From contig NZ_FTMA01000001.1 in assembly GCF_900155985.1 (NCBI RefSeq), positions 930,001 to 994,000 of the forward strand: 64,000 nucleotides of DNA. The letters run 5' to 3'. Both the position numbers and the translations under genes were made by a program. This stretch comes from Maribacter ulvicola. Its GTDB lineage: Bacteria > Bacteroidota > Bacteroidia > Flavobacteriales > Flavobacteriaceae. Under the pieces are notes generated by a model, which was not told the origin of the DNA, searched no databases, and worked only from the letters and a program-made list of their open reading frames with translations. This document shows positions 26,599 through 35,957 of the stretch, in pieces (within the stretch, counting starts at the first letter, position 1; every line of letters begins with the position of its first letter).

Positions 26599-27039
26599 AT
26601 GAACAAATTTTTATCAGTAGCATTATTGTTTTTAGCTACAATTACAACTGTAAATGCCCAAGAATGGCAGACAGATTTCGCAAGGGCAAAAGAAATTGCC
26701 TCAAAAGAAAACAGACCAATTATATTAGTTTTTCAAGGTTCAGATTGGTGCGCACCTTGCATTAAACTAGATAGAGAAGTTTGGGGTACTGAAGCTTTCA
26801 AAACCTACGCAAAAAAGCATTATGTAATGTTACAAGCAGATTTTCCAAGAAAAAGCAAAAATGCACTATCTGAAGAACAAACTAAGGCGAATGCTAAGCT
26901 TGCAGAAAAATATAATAAAAATGGGATTTTTCCTTTCGTAATTGTTTTAAATAATAAAGGGGAAGTTTTAGGCGAAACAAGCTATAAAAAAACAACCCCT
27001 GAGAACTACATTAAGGAACTAAACACATTTGTAAAATAA
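26599..27039 (+). CDS. Secreted thioredoxin-like protein
   Basis: 146 residues. Signal peptide to about residue 20 (TVNAQ), then a thioredoxin fold with SDWCAPCIKL (CAPC redox pair). It resembles the thioredoxin_7/DsbD-gamma-like proteins that receive electrons from DsbD. It heads a six-gene run with short gaps ending in dsbD. The gap 26400-26598 before it shows no gene. Confidence 0.85.
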   Translation: MNKFLSVALLFLATITTVNAQEWQTDFARAKEIASKENRPIILVFQGSDWCAPCIKLDREVWGTEAFKTYAKKHYVMLQADFPRKSKNALSEEQTKANAKLAEKYNKNGIFPFVIVLNNKGEVLGETSYKKTTPENYIKELNTFVK

Positions 27040-27062
27040 AAAACTTTTAAATAAAACAATTT

Positions 27063-27482
27063 ATGAAACGTAACGAATTTTTAAAAACATTAGGTGCTGG
27101 TGCTGCATTAGCAGTAACTTTTTCTTGTCTTGGCGGTTGTTCTAAAGATGATGTGTCTTCAAACACAGATGTTACATCTGGTCTTCCTTTTACCGTTGAT
27201 TTATCGGCATCTTCATCAAGCGCCTTAATGAATAATGGTGGGTATATAATCAAAAACAATACCGTGGTAGCAAAAGATTTAAACGGGAATTATGTAGCTG
27301 CAACCAATTTATGCAGCCACGAACAAAAAAGAAAAGTCATTTTCCAAAATGGCGAATATTATTGTACGGAACATGGTGCACGTTTTAGTCTAACTGGCAA
27401 TGGTTTAAATAGTGACGGTAGTGGCGGTCTAACCATATTTAACACGTCATTAGAGGGCAATATTTTAACAATTAGCGCATAA
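27063..27482 (+). CDS. Rieske [2Fe-2S] lipoprotein
   Basis: 139 residues. The N terminus MKRNEFLKTLGAGAALAV and lipobox CLGGC indicate export and lipidation. Rieske ligands are NLCSHEQKRK (Cys-x-His) and YYCTEHGARF (Cys-x2-His). It is a periplasmic electron carrier within the thioredoxin/ApbE/DsbD cluster, so probably a redox link in an extracytoplasmic electron chain. The partner oxidase or reductase is not visible. Confidence 0.86.
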   Translation: MKRNEFLKTLGAGAALAVTFSCLGGCSKDDVSSNTDVTSGLPFTVDLSASSSSALMNNGGYIIKNNTVVAKDLNGNYVAATNLCSHEQKRKVIFQNGEYYCTEHGARFSLTGNGLNSDGSGGLTIFNTSLEGNILTISA

Positions 27483-27496
27483 TTTCTAAGAATATT

Positions 27497-28477
27497 TTGA
27501 AAATTTTCATAAACGTAATTATCATACTTTTTTGTATAGTAAGTACAGCACAACAACCCTATAAACGCACACTCAAATTAATGGGTAGTCGTTTTGATGT
27601 AACCGTTGTCGCTAAAGACTCTATTGAAGGAGGTAAATATATAGATACTGCTGTTGCAGAAATTACAAGAATAGAGAAACTTATCTCATCTTGGGATGTC
27701 AATTCGCAAACATCTGATATTAATAGAAATGCAGGAATAAAACCTGTAAAAGTAGATTCAGAACTTTATCAGTTAATAGAAAGAGCCATTGGTATCTCAA
27801 AACTTACCGACGGCGCCTTTGATATTAGTTACGCATCAATGGATAGAATTTGGAAGTTTGATGGTAGTATGACCGAGATGCCTTCCGAAGAAAAGATAAA
27901 AGAATCTGTTGCTAAAGTTGGCTATGAGAATATCATTTTAGATAAAGAAAATAGTACAGTCTTTCTTAAGTTAGAAGGAATGAAAATAGGCTTTGGAGCT
28001 ATAGGAAAAGGCTATGCGGCAGACAAAGCCAAAGATTTGTTGATTTCAAAAGGTGTGCCTTCAGGTATCATAAATGCTTCTGGCGATATGAATACTTGGG
28101 GGAAACAACCCAATGGGAAGGAATGGAAAGTAGCCATTACAAATCCAATGAACAAAAACAAAGTGTTTGCTTTACTTCCTATTACAGATGGAGCTGTTGT
28201 CACTTCTGGAAATTATGAAAAATTTGTCAATTTTAATGGCACTAGGTATTCACATATTATTGACCCAAGAACAGGTTATCCGTCTAGCGGAATAATAAGT
28301 GTAACCGTTTTTGCGCCCAAAGCTGAACTAGCCGATGCCTTAGCCACTTCTGTTTTTGTTATGGGAAAAGAAGCAGGTATAGACCGCATTAATCAATTAC
28401 CAAAAATAGAATGCATCATTATAGATGATAAGGGAAATATAACAAAATCAAAGAACATAGAAATAGATAAACAATGA
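27497..28477 (+). CDS. apbE: FAD:protein FMN transferase (ApbE)
   Basis: 326 residues from a TTG at 27497; the signal peptide (KIFINVIIILFCIVSTAQQ) supports this start. ApbE motifs: LMGSRFDVTV, IGFGAIGKGYAADKAKDLL, NASGDMNTWG, AVVTSGNYEKF and YSHIIDPRTGYP. It attaches FMN through a phosphoester to Thr/Ser in an [ST]GA[ST] motif of exported targets. It overlaps the DUF4266 gene by 4 bases. The only matching motif I see in the cluster is in the DUF3570 product. Confidence 0.9.
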   Translation: MKIFINVIIILFCIVSTAQQPYKRTLKLMGSRFDVTVVAKDSIEGGKYIDTAVAEITRIEKLISSWDVNSQTSDINRNAGIKPVKVDSELYQLIERAIGISKLTDGAFDISYASMDRIWKFDGSMTEMPSEEKIKESVAKVGYENIILDKENSTVFLKLEGMKIGFGAIGKGYAADKAKDLLISKGVPSGIINASGDMNTWGKQPNGKEWKVAITNPMNKNKVFALLPITDGAVVTSGNYEKFVNFNGTRYSHIIDPRTGYPSSGIISVTVFAPKAELADALATSVFVMGKEAGIDRINQLPKIECIIIDDKGNITKSKNIEIDKQ

Positions 28478-28686
28478 TTAAAAAAATAATAATGCTCGCT
28501 ATGGTTACTAGCTTTTTTAGCAGCTGTGTAGTGGTAAAGGAGTACGAAAAGGTCAATATCAATGACCCAGATATGGCTCTTTCAGAAAAAAAATGTGACA
28601 GAAATTTATCTACTGCCCACTCATATCGAGAAGCTGCTGTAGGAGCAAATGGTGGAAAAACTGGAGGAGGCTGCGGCTGTAATTAA
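28474..28686 (+). CDS. DUF4266 small lipoprotein
   Basis: 70 residues. Signal peptide with lipobox FFSSC, then VNINDPDMALSEKKC and a C-terminal glycine/cysteine tail ending GGGCGCN. This is the DUF4266 pattern. Family members are regularly found between apbE and a DUF3570 barrel gene, as here. The conserved cysteines may bind metal or take part in redox exchange. Function unproven. Confidence 0.82.
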   Translation: MIKKIIMLAMVTSFFSSCVVVKEYEKVNINDPDMALSEKKCDRNLSTAHSYREAAVGANGGKTGGGCGCN

Positions 28687-28751
28687 ATGAAACTCTATTT
28701 TGAAAAGCTGTATAGCTACGCATTCAAAATAGCGGAATCTCATAATTTAAT

Positions 28752-30077
28752 ATGAAAAATCAATTGAAAAATATTATTCTTTTTATCTGTGTATTTACTT
28801 TTGCGAAAGTAAGCGCACAAACAAATCAAGACTCAACCAAGGTCTATAAAAAGCGAGTTTTAGAAACTACCGAGGTAGATTTCTTATCCAGTTATTATAC
28901 ACAAAGTGGAGATAATGCTGCCGTAAGTGGTGGAATTGGCACGGAAGCGTTAACCGACGTAACAGGTACGATTATAGTCGCAATACCTTTAAATGATGAC
29001 GATGTATTGACTATTGACGCAGGTGTATCTGCTTATACCTCGGCATCATCTAGTAATGTTGGGCCTTTTGATGGCGCACAACCTGCAGACCCATTTGTAG
29101 CAAGTTCTGGTGCATCAAGCAGCGATGTATGGACAAACCTAACTGCAAGTTACAGCCATAGTTCAGATGATAGAAATAATATCTGGTCTGCTAAAGCATC
29201 TGTATCTTCTGAATATGATTACTTCTCAGCAGGTGTTGGCGGTTCTTACACAAAATTATTTAATGAAAAAAATACAGAAGTAAGTGTAAATGGTAATGTG
29301 TATATCGATACCTGGTCGGCAATTTATCCAACAGAATTAAGACCTTTTTTTGGTGGAAACGGAATAAACAATAGTTTATTTACTCAAAATACTATTACCG
29401 GTAATGCCAATTATAGCCCAAGATTTACACCTTTTGCTAATGAAGGTCGTAACTCGTATTCATTAGGTTTTGGTTTTTCTCAGATACTTCATAAAAACGT
29501 ACAAGGTTCGCTTGCATTAGATTTTGTACAACAACAAGGCTTGTTGTCAACCCCTTTTCAACGTGTGTATTTTGCAGATGTAGCCGATTCTTTTATCGAT
29601 AATTTCCAACTTGCTGATGCCGTTGAACGCTTGCCAGATGCAAGATTTAAAGTAGCTGTAGGTGGTCGTTTAAACTGGTATCTCAATGAAACTTTTACTG
29701 TAAGAACGTTTTACCGTTACTACTTTGATGATTGGGGAATCAACTCGCACACAGCAAGTATTGAAGTGCCTATAAAGCTTACCAATAAGTTTACTTTATA
29801 TCCATCATATAGGTTTTACAACCAAACAGCGGCGGATTATTTTGCACCAGCAAATGAAAATTTATCTACCGCAGACTTTTACACTTCTGATTTTGATTTA
29901 TCAGAATACTCAGCAAACCAATTTGGGTTTGGAGTTTCATACACAGACATTTTTACCAATGCACACATCTGGAAATTCGGACTTAAAAGTATTGACTTAA
30001 AATTCTATCAGTATGACAGGGACACCACCTTTAGTTCGAGCATCATTACAGCCGGATTTAAGTTTGTGATGGACTAA
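28752..30077 (+). CDS. DUF3570 outer-membrane beta-barrel protein
   Basis: 441 residues. Signal peptide ends VSAQ; many alternating short beta strands run to a terminal FKFVMD strand, typical of an outer-membrane barrel. A loop at about 117-124 contains VASSGASSSD, matching the ApbE acceptor pattern SGA[ST]-x-[ST]. It follows DUF4266 after 65 bases. It is plausibly the outer-membrane end of the redox chain and perhaps the flavinylated protein; the latter is inference. Confidence 0.8.
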   Translation: MKNQLKNIILFICVFTFAKVSAQTNQDSTKVYKKRVLETTEVDFLSSYYTQSGDNAAVSGGIGTEALTDVTGTIIVAIPLNDDDVLTIDAGVSAYTSASSSNVGPFDGAQPADPFVASSGASSSDVWTNLTASYSHSSDDRNNIWSAKASVSSEYDYFSAGVGGSYTKLFNEKNTEVSVNGNVYIDTWSAIYPTELRPFFGGNGINNSLFTQNTITGNANYSPRFTPFANEGRNSYSLGFGFSQILHKNVQGSLALDFVQQQGLLSTPFQRVYFADVADSFIDNFQLADAVERLPDARFKVAVGGRLNWYLNETFTVRTFYRYYFDDWGINSHTASIEVPIKLTNKFTLYPSYRFYNQTAADYFAPANENLSTADFYTSDFDLSEYSANQFGFGVSYTDIFTNAHIWKFGLKSIDLKFYQYDRDTTFSSSIITAGFKFVMD

Positions 30078-30141
30078 TCACTATGTTTTAAAAAATTAAC
30101 AAGCTCTATGATTTTCAATAATCTTAGAGCTTTAGCCATTC

Positions 30142-32100
30142 TTGAATATGAACAAAATCTTTTTATTTTTAGCACTATGTGTTGGTATTTCTGCCAATGC
30201 ACAACAAGGCATTCTTGAACCAGTTAAATGGAATTGTAAAGTTGAAAAAGTTTCCGAAACGGAATATGATGTTATTTTAACTGGAGAAATTGATGAAGAA
30301 TGGCACGTATTTTCGCAATTTACAAGCGAGGATGGTTCGTTGCCTTCAGTTTTAACTTTCGAAAATGCAAAAGATAATTATGAACTTATTGGTGCCGCAA
30401 AAGAAAGCGAAACCATAATAGCATTCAATGATGTATTTGAGGTTGAAGAAACCTACTTTTTAGATAAGGTGCAATTTACACAGCGTATAAAATTACTTTC
30501 TGAAAATCTAAAGCAGATTACCGTTAATCTTGACTATCAGGTATGTAAAGAAGTTTGTATTAATAAAGAGGAAAATTTTGTACTTGCCTTGGATGGTGGT
30601 GTAGTAAAACTGGAAAATGTTGAGCTTGATGACCGCAGTAAAGTTTTAAGTAATCAACTTATTTTAGACCTAAAAAATAAGGATAGGTTAAATGTTGGTT
30701 CCGACGTTGTTAGTTCGGGAGGTAATCTTTGGAAAATATTCGTTCTTGGCTTTTTAGGTGGTCTAGTAGCTTTACTTACACCTTGTGTTTTCCCAATGAT
30801 TCCGCTCACAGTATCATTCTTTACTAAGCAATCTGGCACAAAATCAAAGGGGATAAGCAATGCTATTTTATATGGTCTGTTTATCGTAATAATCTATGTT
30901 GGTCTCAGTATTCCGTTTCATTTCCTAGATTCGGTCGACCCTGAAATTTTGAATACGATATCAACCAATATTTGGTTGAATGTTATATTCTTTATCATAT
31001 TCATATTTTTTGCCTTTTCATTTTTTGGTTATTATGAACTAACCTTGCCAAGTTCTTGGTCAAATAAGATGGATTCAGCTTCAAGCACAGGTGGCTTAAT
31101 TGGTATCTTTTTTATGGCTGTAACACTTGCTTTGGTATCGTTTTCTTGTACGGGCCCTATTCTAGGCTCATTACTTGCAGGTTCGCTTACAAGTGATGGT
31201 GGTGCGTTTCAGCTTACCGCTGGAATGACGGGTTTTGGAGCAGCATTGGCATTACCATTTGCATTATTTGCTTTATTTCCAAACCTTCTCAAATCATTAC
31301 CAAAATCGGGGGGATGGTTAACAACGGTAAAAGTGCTTTTAGGTTTTGTGGAGTTAGCACTAGCCTTCAAATTTTTATCAAATGCCGATTTAGTGGCACA
31401 TTGGGGAATATTAAAGCGAGAGGTATTCCTTGGAATATGGATGGTTATATTCTTATTAATGGCATTGTACTTTTTTGGTATTATTCGTTTTCCACACGAT
31501 GGAAAAAACAAATTTAGTTTTCCCAAAGTATCATTTGCGGTTCTTATAGTTGCGTTTGTAATTTACCTTGGTACAGGCCTTACTAAAAATTCTCATTTAA
31601 AATTATTGGCTGGTTTTCCGCCACCTACATTTTATAGTCTTTATGAACAAGAGTCTAATTGCCCATTGGGATTAGACTGTTTTAAAGATTTTGATGAAGG
31701 TCTTGCTTTTGCGAAAGCAAATAACAAACCAATCTTATTAGATTTCACAGGATGGGCTTGTGTTAATTGCCGAAAGATGGAAGAAAATGTATGGAGTGAT
31801 CCAAAAGTATATGATTTACTAAAGGAAAATTACGTATTAATTTCACTTTATGTAGATGATAGAAAAGAACTATCTGAAGCTGAACAGTTCAAAATAAAGC
31901 TTAACGAAAATCACTTGAAACCTATTGAGACTGTTGGCGATAAGTGGTCAACATTTCAATACTTAAATTTTCAAACAGCATCTCAGCCTTACTATGTTAT
32001 TATGAACTCAAATCTTGAAATACTCAATGAAGCCAAGCAATATACAGGAATTGAGGAATATTACGATTGGTTGAACGAAAGTGTTACTGATCTAAATTAA
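30142..32100 (+). CDS. dsbD: Thiol:disulfide interchange protein DsbD
   Basis: 652 residues. Signal peptide; periplasmic alpha domain (about 25-165, with YQVCKEVCIN); a membrane domain of eight helices with LLTPCVFPMIPL and SCTGPILGSLL, the two reactive transmembrane cysteines; C-terminal thioredoxin domain with TGWACVNCRK (CVNC). It carries electrons from cytoplasmic thioredoxin to periplasmic acceptors. As last gene of the cluster it would reduce the thioredoxin at 26599 and possibly the Cys-rich DUF4266 protein. Confidence 0.92.
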   Translation: MNMNKIFLFLALCVGISANAQQGILEPVKWNCKVEKVSETEYDVILTGEIDEEWHVFSQFTSEDGSLPSVLTFENAKDNYELIGAAKESETIIAFNDVFEVEETYFLDKVQFTQRIKLLSENLKQITVNLDYQVCKEVCINKEENFVLALDGGVVKLENVELDDRSKVLSNQLILDLKNKDRLNVGSDVVSSGGNLWKIFVLGFLGGLVALLTPCVFPMIPLTVSFFTKQSGTKSKGISNAILYGLFIVIIYVGLSIPFHFLDSVDPEILNTISTNIWLNVIFFIIFIFFAFSFFGYYELTLPSSWSNKMDSASSTGGLIGIFFMAVTLALVSFSCTGPILGSLLAGSLTSDGGAFQLTAGMTGFGAALALPFALFALFPNLLKSLPKSGGWLTTVKVLLGFVELALAFKFLSNADLVAHWGILKREVFLGIWMVIFLLMALYFFGIIRFPHDGKNKFSFPKVSFAVLIVAFVIYLGTGLTKNSHLKLLAGFPPPTFYSLYEQESNCPLGLDCFKDFDEGLAFAKANNKPILLDFTGWACVNCRKMEENVWSDPKVYDLLKENYVLISLYVDDRKELSEAEQFKIKLNENHLKPIETVGDKWSTFQYLNFQTASQPYYVIMNSNLEILNEAKQYTGIEEYYDWLNESVTDLN

Positions 32101-32166
32101 ATATAAAAGCTATTAGTCTGTTTTTTTTTTAAAACTTACATTTCTTCCTAGTGAAATATTGCATCA

Positions 32167-32979
32167 TTAATAATCAGAATATTCTGTAGGATATAGCAAC
32201 ATAATATCTGCGTGCGATACCGTGTTTTTATATTTTTCAATTGCTGTTAGTTCTTTCCATTCAGGTGAATTTCCAAATTGTTCCCAATGCTTATCACGAC
32301 TCGTCATATCAGAAAATGTTGTGAGATACATTAAATTGGGCATCTTAGCTCCTGAAATAACCTCACCATAGAATACCGAATTAAAATTAAGGCGGTCGAA
32401 TAACTTTATCTCGCCACCGGCATTAAACATATCTACCTTGTTTTGGTAGTAAGTGTCTGTGGCTGATTCATAGCTACGTAGTTCATATACTCTATCTGCT
32501 TTTGGTGCATTTAGGTTGGGTAGTTTCATCTTTGGAAAATCTACAAACGCCTTCATAAGTGTAGATTCTATACGCAGATAAGGCGGTTGGTCATAAGATG
32601 CATTTAAATATTTACTTGCTACATTCAAATACGCTTTATCATTTCTCAATCCATTTTCAATTTCTAAAAATTGCTCAAACGTTTTAAAAGGGATTAGGAC
32701 AAAGATTTTTTTGATAGTATCGGTTTCTTTTTTTAGCTGTTTAAAAACACCAATTTTGCTTAGATTCAACCGTTTCAATGCTGGCAAGTAAGCTTGTTTT
32801 AAATAAGTATCCATAACTATAACTTGCTCTTCAGAATTTAAAGAATATACCTTAAGTTGATAATATTCTCTGTTTTGCTCACGACTGTTTTTGGTTATTT
32901 CGCTATTTACCTTAATAGTTGTGCAATTTGTTGTGAAAAATGCGGCAATACTTAAAATAAACAGTTTAATGTATTTCAT
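32167..32979 (-). CDS. NIPSNAP-family lipoprotein-like protein
   Basis: 270 residues. The signal sequence ends TTNC, a possible lipobox. Two ferredoxin-like NIPSNAP repeats: YYQLKVYSLNSEEQV at about 41 and YELRSYESATDTYYQNK at about 170, the second with FGNSPEWKEL. NIPSNAP domains are small dimeric alpha/beta folds of unclear chemistry. It is on the opposite strand to its upstream neighbours, and no operon partner is visible. Confidence 0.8.
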   Translation of the reverse strand: MKYIKLFILSIAAFFTTNCTTIKVNSEITKNSREQNREYYQLKVYSLNSEEQVIVMDTYLKQAYLPALKRLNLSKIGVFKQLKKETDTIKKIFVLIPFKTFEQFLEIENGLRNDKAYLNVASKYLNASYDQPPYLRIESTLMKAFVDFPKMKLPNLNAPKADRVYELRSYESATDTYYQNKVDMFNAGGEIKLFDRLNFNSVFYGEVISGAKMPNLMYLTTFSDMTSRDKHWEQFGNSPEWKELTAIEKYKNTVSHADIMLLYPTEYSDY

Positions 32980-33129
32980 AAGACGATAATTTTTTTAAAA
33001 GAATTTAATTACCCAAAAGTAAGATATTTTTAGTATTGATTCTTATGGCATTTAAAGACTATTTATGAAATAAAATGGAGTAAAGGAACCCTTTACATGC
33101 TTAATTCTACTAAAACAAAGTGATTAAAT

Positions 33130-33165
33130 AAAAACCAGCCGTTAATCATAACGACTGGTTTTTAG
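33130..33165 (-). terminator. Bidirectional intrinsic terminator
   Basis: AAAACCAGCCGTTA and TAACGACTGGTTTT form a 14-bp stem (one mismatch) with loop ATCA. A-run and T-run flank it. It would end the lipoprotein transcript from 34305. Confidence 0.75.
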
Positions 33166-33234
33166 AAATCAATCTGGGACGTTAAGCTGGGGGAACTTAA
33201 TTAATAGAATATCCGTTTGTTAACATTATTAATA

Positions 33235-34305
33235 TTAACAATTACTTTTAAATTTAAGTTCGCTCTCACTACCTTTTTCAAGCTCAAACTTAGTTTCTCC
33301 AGATTCTTTTTCTATCTCATGCAACTTCCAAGTGCCATTAAAATCTGTTAGATTAGGAATATCTATTGTAAAGTCTATGTTATTACCTGAGCCAGATACT
33401 GACCATGTTCCTGTTATTGTATTGCCATTCTCGGTAACGGTTACAGTACCATTAGATTCAAATGAAAAAACATATCCACTATATTGGTCTTCAAGGTGAT
33501 TGTCATTCAATTCTAATTCATCAACTTTCCAGTTGGTGCAATTTGCAAAAATTGTTTCAAAATCGTTTGTTGTACAATTATTACAATCATCATCGTTATA
33601 ATCATTATCATCATCTTCATCACAAGTGTCTTCTGCATTTTCAATGACCGTTTGTAATTCACTTATACTGTTAATACTCATCGATGTTCCATCCGCAAGA
33701 ATAACCGTAATAGGGAAGTTGATAGTGACAGCGGCATAATCATCTAAATCGTCAATAAAGTCATGCATGTCCTTGTCACCATTAATCACAATAGTTTCTA
33801 CTAAATCGTTATTTTGATTGAAAATAGATGCTGATATTGGATATTGAAAATCAATACACTCTATATCGTCATCATAAGTATTCTCTTCTGGACATTGTGC
33901 AATTAAAGCAAGTAGATCTGGATACGTAGTGACATCTGACGTGGTATAGTCCGAAAAAACTACGGTAATTGGGAAGACAATGTCTAAGGTGTCGGTATCA
34001 TTTTTATCAGCATCAAATATATCTTCTATGGTTTGATAATCGTTTAAAGAATTCACCATAACCTCTGTGTCATTTGCAATTACAGTTACAGGTAATGCTA
34101 TGTTAAAACAACTAGCATTATCAATTATATTGTCAAAAGAGCCGTCGTTTTTAGATGTTTTTTTCATTAAATCCGCAACTGCTGAGTTGGATAATAATGT
34201 TTGTTCCGTAGGAGGGTCAATAGATACATCATCTTCTGTACGACATGAGGTCAAAAAAATAAAACTACCAAGTAGTAGAAATAATAAAGGTTTTAAAGTT
34301 TTCAT
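33235..34305 (-). CDS. Acidic repeat lipoprotein
   Basis: 356 residues. Lipobox FLTSC. Residues about 67-240 contain four related segments built around a strand of form FP[IV][TS]V: ALPVTVIANDTE, VFPITVVFSDYT, QYPISASIFNQN and NFPITVILADGT. Each is followed by a loop and helix of similar length. An Asp-rich stretch (about 228-243) precedes a lipocalin-like C-terminal domain ending FKSNC. I do not recognise the family. It is divergent from the sigma/FecR/receptor operon. Confidence 0.75.
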   Translation of the reverse strand: MKTLKPLLFLLLGSFIFLTSCRTEDDVSIDPPTEQTLLSNSAVADLMKKTSKNDGSFDNIIDNASCFNIALPVTVIANDTEVMVNSLNDYQTIEDIFDADKNDTDTLDIVFPITVVFSDYTTSDVTTYPDLLALIAQCPEENTYDDDIECIDFQYPISASIFNQNNDLVETIVINGDKDMHDFIDDLDDYAAVTINFPITVILADGTSMSINSISELQTVIENAEDTCDEDDDNDYNDDDCNNCTTNDFETIFANCTNWKVDELELNDNHLEDQYSGYVFSFESNGTVTVTENGNTITGTWSVSGSGNNIDFTIDIPNLTDFNGTWKLHEIEKESGETKFELEKGSESELKFKSNC

Positions 34306-34478
34306 AAGAATTTTATTTAGTTATTACTTTAATTTTAAAGAGCAGTTATCAGAAAATGGGGGTTTAATTATGCTTCTTGTTTCCTGCTCTATATCTAAAA
34401 CAACTACCAATGGAAATATCCCAAAAAATATCTGTTTTATTTTTTAATATCTTTGAAAATTAAAAATAACAATATCCT

Positions 34479-35003
34479 TTGCCAAAAGAACTATACCAGA
34501 ATATTTGTGATAAAGTGCGCTTTTCTAAACTGTATGAAAAATATGCTCAAGGTCTAAGCGACTTGTTGTATTATAAATATGGAGCACATTTAAACACATC
34601 GGACAAGGTCCAAGATGCTTTTATTAAAATGTGGGAAAATTGCCAGAAAGTATTACCTGAAACAGCAAAATCTTATTTGTATACGGTAGCGAACAATATG
34701 ATGCTTAATGAAGTAAAACATCAGAAGGTCGTTCTAAATTATACTAAGGTCAAGCCTAAAGATTACACGAACGAAACTCCTGAGTTTTTAATGCGTAAAG
34801 AACAGTTTCTTGAATGCTATGAAAAAGTACTTTCTAGTTTAAAACCAGAACAGCGAGAGGCATTTGTCTTAAGTAAAATTGAAGGAAAGACACATAAAGA
34901 AATTGCGGAAATGATAGGTGTTACAAAAAAAGTGGTGGAACATCGTATTTATGCAGCTTTTGCCACTTTGACAGAGAAATTAGAAGATTTTAAATTGAAA
35001 TAA
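34479..35003 (+). CDS. ECF RNA polymerase sigma factor
   Basis: 174 residues from a TTG at 34479; no in-frame ATG lies nearby. Region 2 (about 15-75: YEKYAQGLSDLLYYKYG, DKVQDAFIKMWEN) and region 4 (about 115-165: LKPEQREAFVLSKIEGKTHKEIAEMIGV) are clear. It belongs to the FecI-like group paired with FecR antisigma proteins, and heads the operon sigma-fecR-receptor. Confidence 0.9.
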   Translation: MPKELYQNICDKVRFSKLYEKYAQGLSDLLYYKYGAHLNTSDKVQDAFIKMWENCQKVLPETAKSYLYTVANNMMLNEVKHQKVVLNYTKVKPKDYTNETPEFLMRKEQFLECYEKVLSSLKPEQREAFVLSKIEGKTHKEIAEMIGVTKKVVEHRIYAAFATLTEKLEDFKLK

Positions 35004-35054
35004 TTTATGGGATATATTACTTCTAAGTTGTTTTAATACTATAACGTCAAGTAA

Positions 35055-35957
35055 ATGGATAAAAATTACCTTATAAAAAAATGGTTGGATAATGACCTTA
35101 ACAGCGAAGAGCAAAAAGCCTTTGATGCGCTAGAGGACAAGCCGTTTTTTAACGAAATTATTGAAGAAGGACAACGATTCAAAGGGCAAAATACATCTAA
35201 AGTAAGCACTTTCGAAAATCTTGAAAAAGAACTTAAATATAAACCAGAACCTACATTTAATTGGAAGAAAACATTGGTTAGGATTGCTGCTGTATTTGTC
35301 ATTGGTTTTGGACTGTATTCCTTGTTTAATAAAGACAAACATAGCACTTTTGAAACACAATTAGCGCAAACCGAACAAATAACATTACCAGATAATTCTA
35401 TGGTAACTCTTAACGAATTGTCGCAAATAGATTTTGATGATAATTGGGATAAAGAGCGTAATGTACAACTAAAAGGAGAGGCTTATTTTAAAGTGGCCAA
35501 AGGCAAGCGTTTCGATGTAAAAACGGACTTTGGTACAGTAAGTGTTTTAGGAACACAATTTAATGTAACTGCACGGGATAGTATTTTTAGTGTGATATGT
35601 TATGAAGGGTTAGTGCAAGTAGTTCATAATAATAAAACAACCAAACTTCCGGCAGGTAAAGCGTATCGTATTATTAATGGTATAACAGAAGCTTTTAATG
35701 TTGCTGTGATTCAACCCGAATGGTTGCAGAATATGAAGGTTTTTGAGCAGGCCAAAATTGCAGATGTTTTTGCATCTATCGAGCAACATTACAACATAAA
35801 AATCGTTACAAATACTATAGACAACTCTATATTATTTACTGGAGCGTTCGAACTTGATAATTTGGATAATGCCTTAAAAGCAACTACCAAAAGTCTTAAT
35901 TTGACCTACGTATTTAATAATAAAAACGAGGTTGTTATTAAGAATGCAAAAGAGTAG
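35055..35957 (+). CDS. FecR-family antisigma/signal transducer
   Basis: 300 residues. N-terminal cytoplasmic helices, one membrane helix (about 77-93, RIAAVFVIGFGLYSLF), the FecR periplasmic domain (ITLPDNSMVTLNELSQIDF, VLGTQFNVTA) and a C-terminal DUF4974-type domain. It holds the preceding sigma factor until the receptor's N-terminal domain signals. Its end overlaps the receptor ATG by 14 bases. Confidence 0.9.
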   Translation: MDKNYLIKKWLDNDLNSEEQKAFDALEDKPFFNEIIEEGQRFKGQNTSKVSTFENLEKELKYKPEPTFNWKKTLVRIAAVFVIGFGLYSLFNKDKHSTFETQLAQTEQITLPDNSMVTLNELSQIDFDDNWDKERNVQLKGEAYFKVAKGKRFDVKTDFGTVSVLGTQFNVTARDSIFSVICYEGLVQVVHNNKTTKLPAGKAYRIINGITEAFNVAVIQPEWLQNMKVFEQAKIADVFASIEQHYNIKIVTNTIDNSILFTGAFELDNLDNALKATTKSLNLTYVFNNKNEVVIKNAKE

